Assembly: GCA_028386065.3 (NCBI GenBank)
Contig: JAKUCV010002721.1
Span: 152,169-216,168 of the forward strand
Direction of reading: 5' to 3'
DNA length: 64,000 nucleotides
Source: Turnera subulata
Taxonomy: Eukaryota > Streptophyta > Magnoliopsida > Malpighiales > Passifloraceae
Shown here piece after piece: positions 43,171 to 55,725 of this stretch. The position numbers were made by a program, and so were the translations under genes. The notes below the pieces were generated by a model. That model did not search any database, was not told where the DNA came from, and was given only the letters and a program-made list of their open reading frames with translations. Positions within the stretch are counted from its first letter, which is position 1, and each line of letters opens with the position of its first letter.

Positions 43171-45591
43171 ATGTCGCAGGCGGATTCTCCGGCTAGAAGG
43201 TAATGTCTAATAACCTTTGGTCTTCGTTTCAATTCTTCATGGTTATAAGTGTACGTTTTTTGTTAGCTATAATTTTTAGGGTTAAATTTTAAACTAGAGG
43301 AGAATAGAGGATTTAGTTGAGATGGATCTGAGATGTCGTTTAATAGGTTGCTGATCTCTAACGGTTAGCTTCACTTGAAGGTTTTCGGTTTTGTTAATCG
43401 TTGTATTGTCAATTGTCGCTGAAATTTGTGCGTTTCGTGGCTTCTGATCTTTGTCAAAAAATATTTTCTCTCTCGGTTTATACTAGTCGTCTAATTGGAA
43501 GTCGTTTTGACGTGGTGCTTATGCTGCGTAATAAACCATCACTCTTGGATGTAATTATTTGCATAGAATTGGCAAATGGCACGATGATTTTGAAGGGTTG
43601 GTGCAATTTGTTTGTAGGCCTTTGTCTGTGTGTCGAGTTTGTACCACAGCAATTATTGGTTAGCTAGCTGTTAGGTTAGCTTTTTGGTTCTTATTCTTTG
43701 AACACAATGTGAAAAAAAGAGTTTGAAAGATGTGCACACTGCTTCTGTTTGTATTAAAGCGCTGTCTGTTGCGAGCTTAACACATTTCTTATTGTTTCCA
43801 TGTTTTGTTCCCTCATATGCCAGGGATTCACAATCTGCTTCTCCTTGGAGAGAACAGTCAAGGTCTAGATCTAGTTCCTTATCCAGACCCAAGTCTAGGT
43901 CTAGGTCTAGGTCCCGCTCCAGATCCAGGTCATTGTCCAGGCCAAGGTATAGATCTCGATCAAGGTCTCGAAGTCGTGGCAGGTATTGCAGAGTTGGACT
44001 TTTCACTCATTTATGTGCTGGCTTGTAGTATCAATATCAGTAACAATTTTTACTCCAACATTGTGCTTTTGTCATTCTTTCATGGGTGGCTGATGTTTTC
44101 TGCTCAGATCAAGATCCAGAAGCCGTGGCAGGTTAGTCAGCCCTCAGTAATTTTTAATTTTGGGCTCGTTCATCTATCTTCTTGGATTTATTCTTGACAT
44201 TACCCATTCTACATTTTGGAAATTGTTTGTGCAGGTCTGAAGTTGTAAATCCTGGAAATACACTTTATGTCACTGGGCTCTCCACAAGGGTGACTGAAAG
44301 GGACCTCGAAGATCATTTCTCCAAGGAGGGAAAGGTTCATTTTTTTTTCACCTATTGCATTCATAATGTACTGTAAGTTTTGTTATGGTTTTCTTATGTA
44401 TCTAATTAGCTTTCTTTATCACTAAACAACTAGAACTGTTATATTTTGGCTGTTTTAAGACTTATCTAACCGGCTCTTAATTTTAGGTTGCTTCTTGTTT
44501 CCTTGTTGTGGAGCCCCGAACTCGCATTTCTCGTGGTTTTGCCTTTGTCACTATGGACTCTGTTGAAGATGCGAACCGTTGCGTTAAGTATCTTAATCAG
44601 TCAGTTCTGGAGGGGCGATATATAACTGTGGAGAAGGTATGATATCGTATCTCGATGGTTCAGAGTACAAATTCACATTGGATCTTCTTCTTACCTTGGA
44701 GGTTTTTTGGTTATATTCAGAACACATTGCGTCAGCTATGTTGGCAGCAATCAAAGATCAGTTCATCCATGTCAACTTTAGTGAAACAGCCTGATCAATG
44801 GCCAGCTTAAACAGCTTTTCAAATGCTTGTGATCAACTAAACAATAGCAACTATATTGTTCAACAACTATACATCCTCAGCATTCAATTTCAACTCTCAA
44901 CTAATCAACGGACATTATCAACAACTTTCTAATCAGGCTTTATGGTATTCCATGCCCTGTAGTTATTTATTAGACAGTGGTCATGCATGCTTGTTTGTTC
45001 TTCTTCTATTTTCTTTAGGTACTACTGTTTCCCCATTTCTGGGACTTTTCAATAGCAGTTCTATTCTTCCATAATTTATATGTGATTGGGTATCCTTATG
45101 CAAAATCTACAGATAAATGTCAAACTTTCCAAAAGTATTAGCATATTGTAGATATAATACTGGCATGTTTTGCGTTTAATTTGCATATCCATGACCGTAA
45201 TCCCCAAAATTGAGTTGAGTTTTTTGTCTTTTCAGTCAAGGAGGAAACGACCCAGAACTCCAACACCAGGTCACTATCTTGGACTGAAAAGTACTCGGGA
45301 CTATGGTAAGTTTATATCTTGAGCAAATTCTTGTGTCTCAAAGTGAGAAACAACTACTTAACGGATGGTTTCTGTTTCTTTCCTGTTTCCTTTTGTTGTT
45401 GCATTTGGGAAGGCCACCGTGGTGATCGTGGTAGGTATCGTGGTGGCTCTGGTCGTGATGACTATCGTAGGTCACCTAGGCGTTCTCCTTATCGTGGGAG
45501 TCGTGATTATTCTCCCAGGCGTTCTCCTTATGGTGGAAGATCAAGAAGGGATAGATCCAGGTCTCCTTACTCTCCCCGTGGTTCTAGGTGA
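43171..45591 (+). CDS. SR45a: SR45a / transformer-2-like splicing factor (RS-RRM-RS)
   Basis: Seven coding exons: 43171-43199, 43824-43982, 44108-44131, 44235-44334, 44487-44636, 45236-45305, 45413-45591; 236 aa. The N-terminal RS region (about 20-72, repeats of SRSRSRS) is followed by one RRM (about 78-152) with RNP2 LYVTGLS and RNP1 RGFAFVTM. A C-terminal Gly/Arg then Arg/Ser region follows (RRSPRRSPYRGS, RRDRSRSPYSPRGSR). This order is that of Tra2-like SR45a, a nuclear-speckle factor that regulates alternative splicing under stress. The 24-base microexon 3 encodes only Ser/Arg residues and can be skipped in frame. A TATA box and telo box lie upstream. Confidence 0.9.
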
Positions 45592-46482
45592 GGTGTGATG
45601 ATTCTATGAAGGAGACACAATGGCAATGTATTGATGTTTGCTCTGGAATATACCCAAGTGGCCAATTGTTTGTTTTCGTTTTAGGTTAGCTTATGTTTGT
45701 ATTTTTAGGATGTGTGGAACTGATTTTTGCCGCCAAACATTTAAGGTTGAGCAGTTGTCTATGGAATATGATGATTATGTCTTGGATTGGTGGTTGGTTC
45801 ATATACTCCTCATGTGTTGTTATAAACTTTGATCACCACGTTTTCTGGTTTTAATCCCTCTCACTTGCTGCAACAGGTTTGTAACTAATAATCATCACTT
45901 AATGGATCTCCTTTGTTGGTATTACCTTGAATGAGCTACAGGGTTGGGTTTTTTGGAATGATATTTAATACCAGCAGAAGGGAGTCGTAATTTACTGTAT
46001 TCACCGTATTTAAACATTGTGCGTCGAATCTTAGATTAATACTTAAGAAGTTAAGATGGACGAGACCAATACTTAAGGTTATGTGTTTTTTTAACTCAAA
46101 CTTAGAAGATGTACTAAAAGACTAAACATGGCCATTTCCCAATCCCAACACAGCGTAGTGAAGTCTCTTTGTTCTGTCTTGATTTTGAAGTCTCTGGTAT
46201 TTGCCTTCCCCACTATTGAGGGAACATGATTTAATCTCCCGTTTGTATGAACAATCTTGTCCTGGAAATTGGTAGCAACGGCGACAGGAAACATGTTTTT
46301 CTGGTCAGTTAATAATGTTACCCTATCTCTTTATGAGGGACGACAACGTTCGCATCATTTTTGTAATTTGAGTGACGAGTCGTTGAGAGGGAGTAAAACG
46401 TCGAAAATGCACCTCCGACGATAGAAAACGATGATCAAAATCCCCTCCACTTACCAGTTTAAGCTTTTTCTACTCACAAACA
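45592..46482. other. SR45a-like 3' UTR and intergenic DNA before AKRP-like gene
   Basis: 3' UTR probably to about 45850. The rest has no recognisable gene; the AKRP-like promoter must lie in about 46300-46480, without a clear TATA box. Confidence 0.4.
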
Positions 46483-49025
46483 ATGTCACTTCCGGCTCTG
46501 TTAAACACACAAACCCCCAAAATACTCCCCTCCCTATCTCTCCCTACGCCGCTCAAGCTCTCACCTTACCTAACCCTCAAATTCCCAAGAAGACCCCGCT
46601 CCCTCTCCTCCTCCTCCTTACAATCCTCCTCCTATACAGCCCAAAACGACGACGCCGAGCATGAAGAGGTCGTCATCGGCGACTGCGTCGTCTTCGAGGA
46701 AGGCGTATTCGAGGACCCATACCTCGAGACCAGCTTCGACGACGTCGTCGACCGCGACAGCGAGAAGGGTAAGAAGAAGAAAACGGTGACGGAAGTGGAG
46801 ACGGAGAACTTGGTCCCGGAGAAATGGAGGGAAGTGCAGGCGGAGATTAACATCACCAAGAAGGAGAGGCGCAGGATTGCCTACGAGCTGCAGTTTAATT
46901 GCCGAGTGGAGAGGAAGAGGGGAGGGTTGGCTCCTTTAAGGGACGTGAACTTGGATGAGTACAAGACGTATAGAGAAGCCAAGATGGCGCAATTGAAACC
47001 GCTTGTTCAGGAGGATAATAATAATAATCCTTCGACCTCTCCCGTCAAGGAAGAGAGTGGCGGCGAGCGGGTGGCGCCGAAGAATCCCAGGTGGGCGGTT
47101 TACGGGAGGGGGTTGGATGATGTGTCGGAGGTATTCAATAGTGGGGATTACGAGCCTGGTCAAAAGAGAACAGAAGGTGTGGTTTCTTGTTTTTACTTTT
47201 GTTGTGTTAATGTTGCATGAGGAAATTGAATTTTGGTGTTGTTGATTTCGTGGTGATTGGACTTAGTCTCTGATTGTTTTTTTGTTTTTAGAAATAATAG
47301 GATCATATGGAAAGTGGAACTAAATAGAGTTGCTGTTGTGCCTTGTTCTTTCTCTTTGTGTGATTGGAAAATTAGGTCGCCGCAGGTTGCTTACGAAAGA
47401 GGAAAAGGTTCTGTTGAGAAAGCGCGCACCTGATATTGCAGGAATCTCCTGTGTGAGTTGAACTGCTGCTACTTACCGTTTGCTCAATTTTGGTGTATAC
47501 TGCTATGTTACTGTCTAGATGTGTCTTTTGTATATCAAACGCCTAGCTGGTACCCTTTGCAGTTTGGTACAGCGCCACTTGTGGTTACAGTGAATCTGTT
47601 AACGAATCTTCTACCATGGAAATTTTTATGCTGTGGATAAATTGGTCTTTGCTTTGCAGGCAATTTATTGTCTCAAGCCTTTGATTTTTTACTGTTTTGG
47701 CAATTATCTTTTGTAGGGAAAATGGCTTCCTCTGCAAACGTTTGCTGCAGCAGGAGAATTCTACCTAGCGGATGCTTTGTTGAAGCATAATGTCAACATT
47801 AATGCTGTGGATGCGGTATGTAGAATAGCTTTTTGCTATCTGATAGAATTCATTCGTTTATTGCTCTAGTCAGTAGGTGTTGTGCTCCATTTTTCCCTTC
47901 TCTAATGCCATTTAAAGATTCAGAAATGAAATGCTTGGAATTCATTTGGTTGATCCATGTTTTAAGCTTGGTTCATTCCTCTCTGCAGGATGGCCTAACT
48001 GCACTTCACCGAGCAATATTAAGCAAAAAGCAAGCAGTTATCAGCTATCTCTTGAGAGAATCGGCAGATCCTTTTGTCCGAGATGCAGTAAGCCTATTGA
48101 ACTGGTTCACTTGACGCCATAATACCTTGTCTTTTGATGTTTTGACCGTTTGCTACTGACTTGTTCTTGCCCAATTTATAACAATCCTCTATCTTGCTGA
48201 CAACAGGAAGGGGCCACCTTGATTCATTATGCTGTCCAAACCGCCTCTATTCCAGCTATCAAACTACTTCTGTTATACAATGTTGATATAAACCTTCCGG
48301 ATAATGTATGATTAGTGTCTCTCTTTTGCTTCTTTGTTGCATTTCTGCTGGTATCATTGTCTTATTATTTTTAACCTTTTAGGATGGGTGGACACCGTTA
48401 CATCTTGCTGTTCAAGGACGAAGAACAGATATAGTGAAGCTTTTATTAATCAAAGGTGCTGATAAGACATTAAAAAGCCAGGTATGTATTGTGTCCGGTG
48501 ATTTTGTACTTCGACCATTGTTTCTGTTCATCATGTTGCATTATATATCTTTGTTCCGTGGATATGATTATTTTAGCAAAGCATAGGGTGCATACCTTTC
48601 ACAAATATTGCCAGAAATTACAATTCAATATCAGATGACTGTTAAAATTTTAGTTGCTGACATGCTTCCATTGAGGGTCCGTGGACCTTGACCAGCATAT
48701 GAACATAGTACGGCTTGCTAGCATGGCCGAACTTACTAACGTACTTTACTCTTCTTGAGCATGCCAGAAAGTACTTTCCACTATTCTGTGAAGATTTGAA
48801 AGTGATTTTTTGAGTTCCCCTTCTGCTACCCTATATATTGAGTTCTAAATGCATTATAACCTCTTCTTATCTCAGGATGGCTTGACCCCTCTTGATCTTT
48901 GCCTCTATTCTGTTAGAGACACAAGGACCTATGTGCTCATCAAGCTGTTGAAGCTATTTCCAAAGAGAGTAACTCCCTTGAGGAAATTGCATTCTGATAT
49001 TGTTTCATCTACCGAACTGCTATGA
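46483..49025 (+). CDS. AKRP: Chloroplast ankyrin repeat protein, AKRP type
   Basis: Seven coding exons: 46483-47176, 47376-47452, 47717-47815, 47989-48087, 48207-48305, 48383-48481, 48876-49025; 438 aa. A Ser/Pro-rich N-terminus ([24 protein letters not shown]) fits a chloroplast transit peptide. The middle part has the AKRP blocks [30 protein letters not shown] and [18 protein letters not shown]. Ankyrin repeats occupy about 258-420 ([47 protein letters not shown]). Exons 3-6 are each exactly 99 bases, one repeat per exon. Known family role: with the partner EMB506 it is essential for plastid differentiation and embryo development. Confidence 0.88.
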
Positions 49026-50342
49026 CAGTGCCAGCCTGGCTTCATGCTGTAAACCAGATTCACAACAAAAAAAAAAAGGGTAGTAAATATCTCTGATAGT
49101 GATAGGCTTGTATCTTCTATCTGCCCTTGCACAGGTTATATCTCCTACGGAAGGTTGTTGCAGATAAAGACTGGGAAACTGAACGTGGCTTCACTCATCC
49201 CTCCGTTTTTGCAATATGAAATTGATGGGTTTCCCAGTCATGACGTGTAACATTGTAATCGTTATGGTATTGGAAGCCTATTGGTTTCCCTTTTTGGTAA
49301 TGAAAAGCATGCTATTTTCTTTTCGTGTTTTGGGCGTGCTTATATTATTGTAATCAGTCCCACTAATGTTGGTCTGCGCTGAATTCTAGTTTATCCACAA
49401 TTCAATATCACTCGGGCAGAAAACACTAGTGTTTTGGTCGTCATATATATATATATATATACCCCGTCAACCAAGTTCATCTGGCCCCGCCCTTGTACGA
49501 GGACGACCTTTGCTTAACATGGTGGATACAATACAAGGAAGATATTTTGGGGGCAAAACTCAAAAGACCAAAAGCAACACTAAAAGGATAAGATATAAGA
49601 TATTTTATTTTTTGGACAGACACTGTAAAATAGAGTTAATGCTATGTGTGTGATTTAATTTAAACAGAATTCTTATCCTTACAAATTTTGTAAAATTTAT
49701 CACTTAAACGCTTCATACATCCTTCACAAACTCTCTGTTCAAAAAATATGGTGCGAGATCGGATTTAGTGTAGAAGAAATGATAGAATTTTGGGTTAGCC
49801 GTTTTGGTTATTATTCGCATTCTTACAAGGCAAAAGCTGTCCATGTTATTATTTATTCCAATCCGTCATGGAATTCTTACAAGCATGTGGGGTTACCCCA
49901 TAATCTCTTGCTTCTACCTTTTCCCTTTATTTTAACCCGGATAATCATCAGAAGAATAAAAATCACAATGCCATTAACAAAAACCACTCGCGAGGAAATA
50001 CATCCATAAACAAACTCATCCGTTGATTCGATTATATCCATAAATTAATCTGCTGATTCGATTATATCCATAAATTAATCCGCTAATCCGATACAAGTTA
50101 GGCACATGTCAGTCCATAGTATTGATAATTAAGAAAACCACCCCCACATTATAAAAAAAAAAAAAGATTAGTAGTAAAAAGCCTCGCCAAAAACGCATCT
50201 CCAAAGTTCTCAACTACCTCCGTGTCTCCTTCCTCCTCCCGGTTGTTATAATTATTCTTAGCTTTTTCAGCTCTGCTCTGCTTCTCCCTCTCGATCTCTT
50301 CCTCTCCTTTCACTCTTCCCTTTTCCACGTTTTCTCATAACA
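49026..50342. other. Intergenic DNA with simple and tandem repeats
   Basis: 3' UTR of the AKRP-like gene, a (TA)n microsatellite at 49443-49461, and AT-rich DNA without coding signal. A short tandem repeat lies at 50017-50095. The last about 150 bases are pyrimidine-rich leader of the BBD gene. Confidence 0.5.
50017..50095 (+). repeat. Tandem repeat of about 30 bp, 2.5 copies
   Basis: Units GATTCGATTATATCCATAAA plus TTAATC(T/C)GCT are repeated; the last copy is partial (CCGCTAATCCGATAC). Confidence 0.7.
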
Positions 50343-52745
50343 ATGCTCGCAACTCAGTTCCAGGCCGGCTCTGTCTCCGGCTTCTGCACCTTAACCGCCA
50401 CCACCGACCAACCCAATGCATCACGGTGTCGTTTCCCCGCAAATCCACGCCCCCTTCGCCTCTCCTCCATCCAACTACATGATTTCGCCAACAGCAGCAG
50501 CATACGGTGCCGTACTCGTCCGAGACCGGCCCTCCTCCGCGTCTCCTGTAAAGCGTCCTGCGGCGGGGGCCGATCCTCCAACGGCCGTGATCGTGATCGT
50601 GATCACAGGGAGGAGACCGACGATCAGGATTATCTCCCGGCCTCGCTCCTCGTTTCAGGTCTCGGTTTTATAAGCAATCCGTTTCGGTTGTGAATTTATT
50701 AAGCTACTGTAGTCATTTACATGTCTAATTGGGATAATGCATCTCGAAAATAGATTGAGCGTAGATTGGAAAATTTGTTACTAGTTTTTTGATTTGGTGA
50801 GACTCAGTGCAGAAACCCTAGCACACTACCGTATGCGGAAGCCGGAGTTTCAAGAGGAGATGAGGTGGCATATCCCCGGTGGTGGTGGTAGATTGCTTCC
50901 TTTCAGTCGCAGGAGGAAGGATTCTATGCCTGATCTGAGCTTAATGGGCCACGAATTTCTGCGTCGATTTCAAGGACCAACGATATTTCTTAAAGTTTCT
51001 TGTGATGGTGACTTCTTGCTACCGATAGCTGTTGGTATAATAAAATTCACCTTTTTGATTGCCAATTTATAAGTGCAGCATTTTACTATGTTTTCTGTGT
51101 CTAGAGGGTCCTATGACTAATCAGTTGCTGTTCTTGTTGCTGTTGTTTTCTGGAAAAGCTGACTTTGCTGTTGAGAGGCTTGTGGATGCAATACTGGGAG
51201 GTGATTGCGGGGTAACTGCCTAACCACTTCCATTTGTCGTTTCATTTGGCTATTTGATTATAACAATTGATAAAACCTAAGTTGCACTTCGTTTTGCTAC
51301 AGGCCTGTCCAGATCAGTTCGATCTCGTGCCAAACTTAGTGAAAAAGCTTGGATATGAAGTATGGAGTCATTTTTCTTATGCATTTAATCTGTGTTCTCA
51401 GGCCTTGTATTCTTTGGCTTACAATCTTATCTGTGCGACTTTATATTTCTTTGGAAATCTAAGTCATAAATAAATAGAGCTTTAGGAAATATCACCAGAA
51501 AATCTTAATAGATGGTTGCTAAATTTTTTATATTTTTTTTCCTTCTCTTTCCTTTTCTGTTCAGGTAAAAATGGTGAGAATTACAGAGAGAGTGGTTAGT
51601 ACTTATTTTGCACGACTTTGTTTTGGGAAGGTAATTAAAACATCTTGAACTTTTGTTACCTCCAAACGAAACAAAAAAAAAGAACTTCACAATTAGTTTT
51701 CTTTTTGTTAAACATTGATCTTGCACCATCTGCAGCCAGGGGAAAATGTTTTTCTAAGTGTGGATGCACGACCCTCTGATGCCATAAATGTGGCTAACAG
51801 GTGTGAGGTAAATTGTTTGCACTCATTCAATGCACAAACGCTATTAGTTCGTTAAACTCGAATGGTTAATTATGGTTTCCTATGCGACTTTGAATTGTAA
51901 TTTTAGTTCATTCTAAGTGGTGCACAACAGATAAGCTCTCCTATCTGTCTTGAATTGCTTTGAAGTTTGATTCTGAATTTTTTTTGCTTTTGTTGATTTC
52001 TGAAGTGGAATGAGCACTGATCTATGACTAGTGATATTTGATCAATATCTAGAATAAGCGAACTGGATGGATGCATTTTCTTTTCTCTCTTATGATACCG
52101 GTTGGAAATTTTTTGCGAACTTGCCCATCTCTTTTCTCTCCCTTCAGGCTTACCTTTTTTTTCTCTAAAGTTCTCTTGCTCTAGACTTCTAGTAACACAC
52201 AATGTGGATGCTTTAAGTTTTGTTGATTTTGGATTATTAATTCAATGCAGGTTCCAATTTATGTGAGTAAACAAATTGTGTCCACTGATGCTATTAGAAT
52301 TGGTTATGGGATGATGGGAACACAGCGGGACATGAAGTCTATTTATGATGTATCACTTGATAGGTATTAATTTCTCTGATATTTTTGGTCTTATTATATA
52401 TTGCATTGACTCTAGGGACTGAAAAGAATGACTTAATTTGTGTCCAGTGCTATCGACGGTCCAGATTCACTGGCTGAGGAACTAGATCTTGTGAGGAATA
52501 TGAATTTAGCTATTAAAGAAGAAAGGTTCAAAGATGCAGGTACCTCTAATATGTCAGAGTCAACTAGTCTTTACAGCTTTTGGTGTACTTTGAAGATCAC
52601 TTAAATTTGCAAATTCAACTTTTCTTTCATTGCACAATGAATGCTCTTCTCTCTTATTCAAACCGTATGGAACCTATTATTGGTATATGCAGCTATTTGG
52701 AGGGACAAATTAATGGAGCTCCGAAACTCGAGACATGAGCATTAG
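50343..52745 (+). CDS. BBD: Bifunctional nuclease (BBD-type), BFN plus UVR domains
   Basis: Nine coding exons: 50343-50658, 50813-51034, 51159-51211, 51303-51359, 51565-51630, 51736-51807, 52251-52363, 52448-52539, 52693-52745; 347 aa. The N-terminal 105 residues (exon 1) are Ser/Arg-rich and poorly conserved, possibly a targeting region. The BFN (DUF151) domain runs about 160-290: GPTIFLKVSCDGDFLLPIAV, LVKKLGYEVKMVRITERVV, FLSVDARPSDAINVANRC, VPIYVSKQIV. A UVR motif is at about 318-345 (LAIKEERFKDAAIWRDKLME). Plant BBD proteins cut RNA and single-stranded DNA and act in defence and abscisic-acid responses. BBD1 versus BBD2 cannot be told apart here. It converges on the AMT2 gene. Confidence 0.9.
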
Positions 52746-54044
52746 CGAACATTCGAGGTAAATCGACTATCCAATTTGCTGCTTCCGTAATGTTGCCGTA
52801 TACCTTTTCTATTCATGATTATGCAACTTCCTTTCCTGATTCAATCTGTGAAGGTTCCCAGTTGTGGTTTCTGGCCACGTCGGTTGGGGTTCTGATCAAG
52901 CTTGCTTCAGACATTTTCAGTTGACACTGACAGGACAAATCCTTGTTGGGAAGAGGTCCTGGTGTTCTGTGATATAGCATTTAGGGACTATTTTCAAGTG
53001 GAAGGAAAAGCTACAAGGAACTGACACTAGTGAAAATAGAATTCAGGTATTTATATGTACAGCTTGAACCTGCTTTGAAGAATGATGTACCAAATATGTA
53101 AGTTAAGATCGTGTCCTTTGTAAGTTCAAATGATAAAGAAAAAAAACCTGGTCCACTCTTGGACAAAAATGTTATTGCCATATTGCAAATGCATTCTCAT
53201 CCAACATGAATGTCAAAAGCAGAACAGTGTTTCTCAAGAAAGAGTATATCCAAGTCCTACAATTGCTGTAACAGCATTCATGTAAAAATGTATACTGACA
53301 CTTGCTAAAGAATGTAAAGAGTTACCACCTTTCTTCCTATGTATCTTTTAGTTTTCACTTTCCATTGTTTGGACAATGAAATGAGAGCTGCAGCTTCCTT
53401 GTTGAAGATTATTGTTGTCAAAATTCTCCACCAAGTGTGATAAAGGGGCAGAAGACTGTATTACTAACAAGATTCTCTTGCATGGATATGATGCATACCA
53501 GAGTCGGCTTCAATTTGTAGTTCAACGTCTAATATTTGGCTCTGATTTACATCCAGGGATCCAGATCTTTCCAAATATATATATTTAGTGTTACTGGAAA
53601 CTCTGGAGGATGCTTGCTTTCTTTTTTACTTTTACGGTATTGCCATCACATGCCAAATCTATGCCTTCATCCTTTTTACTTTATTTAGTAACTCAAGTGG
53701 TATGTATTCTGGTTTAATTTCTTCTCTGAGTTCTCCACATTTTATCTTACTTTGTTAGAGTTGATGAAGATCAGCACAAGGTTTTTGCGCCTCCAATCTC
53801 CTGAGCTGCTGAATTGTCAATCTTCATCCAATCATCAAATTTTAATCATGCAGAACAAGCATGGACTTTTTTGACCTAGAAATGATAAAGTTTCTTCTCA
53901 AGGATGAAAACTTGCGTCACCGTAGTAGTAATAATACAATAGGAACTGATGAGGGACAGCCGCAGTAATGAGTTTTTACCGCATCCACCCTTGCCAGCCT
54001 AGTACTTATTAGTAGCTCATCACCGGTTGTAGTTTGACATAATT
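52746..54044. other. Region between convergent BBD and AMT2 genes
   Basis: BBD 3' UTR (a possible UTR intron begins at GTAAAT 52759) and AMT2 3' UTR. No other gene is seen. Confidence 0.4.
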
Positions 54045-55725
54045 CTAAACCAGGCGTCTCAACAGGGAAGGAATTCTCCCGTTCATGCGCAGACGGAGAG
54101 GTTGATTCATTCTTTCCCCATCCCCCCAGAGTGCATAGGCTTCTTCGCCATGCACAGCATCATCACCTATCTCAAGGTCATCTTCCTCCATCCTCAGATC
54201 GACAAATCTACTTATCAAAATACATACTAAGCTTGTAATAGCAATGTTCCAGGCAGTTATAAAAGCTGCTCCTAGTACTTGGTATCCTATTTGTCTAATC
54301 CCATCCCTGTGTCTTCCATCGGAGAAGCTGTAGATTAGCCCAATATGCAAATTGTTGTCTGGGTACAACATCTTTAGAAGGTTGGGTTTCGCAAAAAAAC
54401 CAGACAAAATCCCTCCTATAAAACCTGCCACAGCATGAGTGTGGAAAACTGCCAACGTATCGTCGACGCTTTGGAAGAATGCAGATTTCCTGTGCAATAT
54501 CATCATCGTGTACCATGGCACTAGCCCGGACGTTACTCCCATTAAAATTGCAGCCCACGGCTCCACAATCCCTGCACAGGCGTCATGATTTTTGTTATAT
54601 CATCTAATATATACATCTTAATATATCATCTTTACTGATGTTCATCTCTTTAGCCAAAATGTGCTTTAAAATTGAATTTCGTCAACCTGCGCCAGGAGTG
54701 ATGCAGACGAGGCCAGTGATCATCCCTTGGACGGCACCAATCACAGAGCTTTTCTTGTACACCATCATGTCCAAGGAAACCCAGACCAAGAGGCTGGTTG
54801 CAGTGCAGAGGTGAGTGTTGTAAATGGCCAGTGATGCAACCAGGCCTGCCTCGAATGGAGCTCCGCCATTGAACCCTGTCCATCCCATCCACAGAAACCC
54901 TGCACCTGCTAACATGTGAATTATGTTGTTGGGAGGAAAGTGTTGCCTGTCATACGAATGCCTTGGTCCTACCTGCGTTCATGATCACCAGCAACCAAAT
55001 AATCACAAGTTAGTCTGTCTGTCTGATTATAGGCACTAGTAAAACAACTGATTCTGCATCAGATTTTTTTTTACAAAAAAAAAAACTTGCAAATTTAAGT
55101 ATCAGGGGTGCATGTAAATTACCCAATAAGCAGCAGTGAAACCAGCCACCCCAGAGGAAAGATGGATCACAAAACCACCCGCGTAATCAATAACATACTT
55201 TTCAAGAAAGCCATCTCCCCAGATACTGAAGGCCCCGATGCTGTAACTGAAAAATACCCACAATGGAACAAACAACATCCACGCATAGAAGTTCATCCTC
55301 CCTAGTAATGACCCACCCAGCAAGATAACAGTAATGGCAGCAAAAGCAAACTGATAGAAGACATAATCAGCCATTGGCACTCTACCTTCCAGGGAGTACT
55401 TGCCTACCAGAAATCCTTGGGACAGTGCAGAACCAGGCAATCCTAGTATCGGAATCATCTCGTCCCCAAAAGATAAGTGATGAGCTAATAAGACCCAGCA
55501 TATGAGCACCGCAGCAAATGCGTAGAAGGCCATGAAAGCTGAGTTCACGGCCCATTTTTTCTTCACCATGCTTCCGTACAGGATCACTAGACCAGGAACA
55601 CTTTGCAAGCACACCATAGTAGTTGCTGTCAGTTGCCATGCATTGTCTGCCTTGTTCATCCATGCTTTAGATGATTCGTCAGGTCGTAGTGCTGGTGGCA
55701 GATCAGAATAAAGGCCCGAGTCCAT
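54045..55725 (-). CDS. AMT2: Ammonium transporter, AMT2 type
   Basis: Three coding exons on the minus strand: 55725-55123, 54972-54687, 54571-54045; 471 aa, normal for AMT2-class proteins, which (unlike AMT1) have introns. About eleven membrane helices. Family marks: [39 protein letters not shown] (first pore His), [31 protein letters not shown], and [17 protein letters not shown] (second pore His). The acidic C-terminus is [20 protein letters not shown]. Moves ammonium/ammonia across the plasma membrane. Start ATG at 55725 leads straight to an extracellular N-terminus of usual length. Confidence 0.94.

Noticed and set aside
43671..44006. Asp/Leu-repeat protein on the minus strand (DLDLDLDL)
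   Set aside because: Complement of the RS-repeat exon 2 of the SR45a-like gene; the repeat pattern comes from AGGTCTAGGTCT codons on the plus strand.
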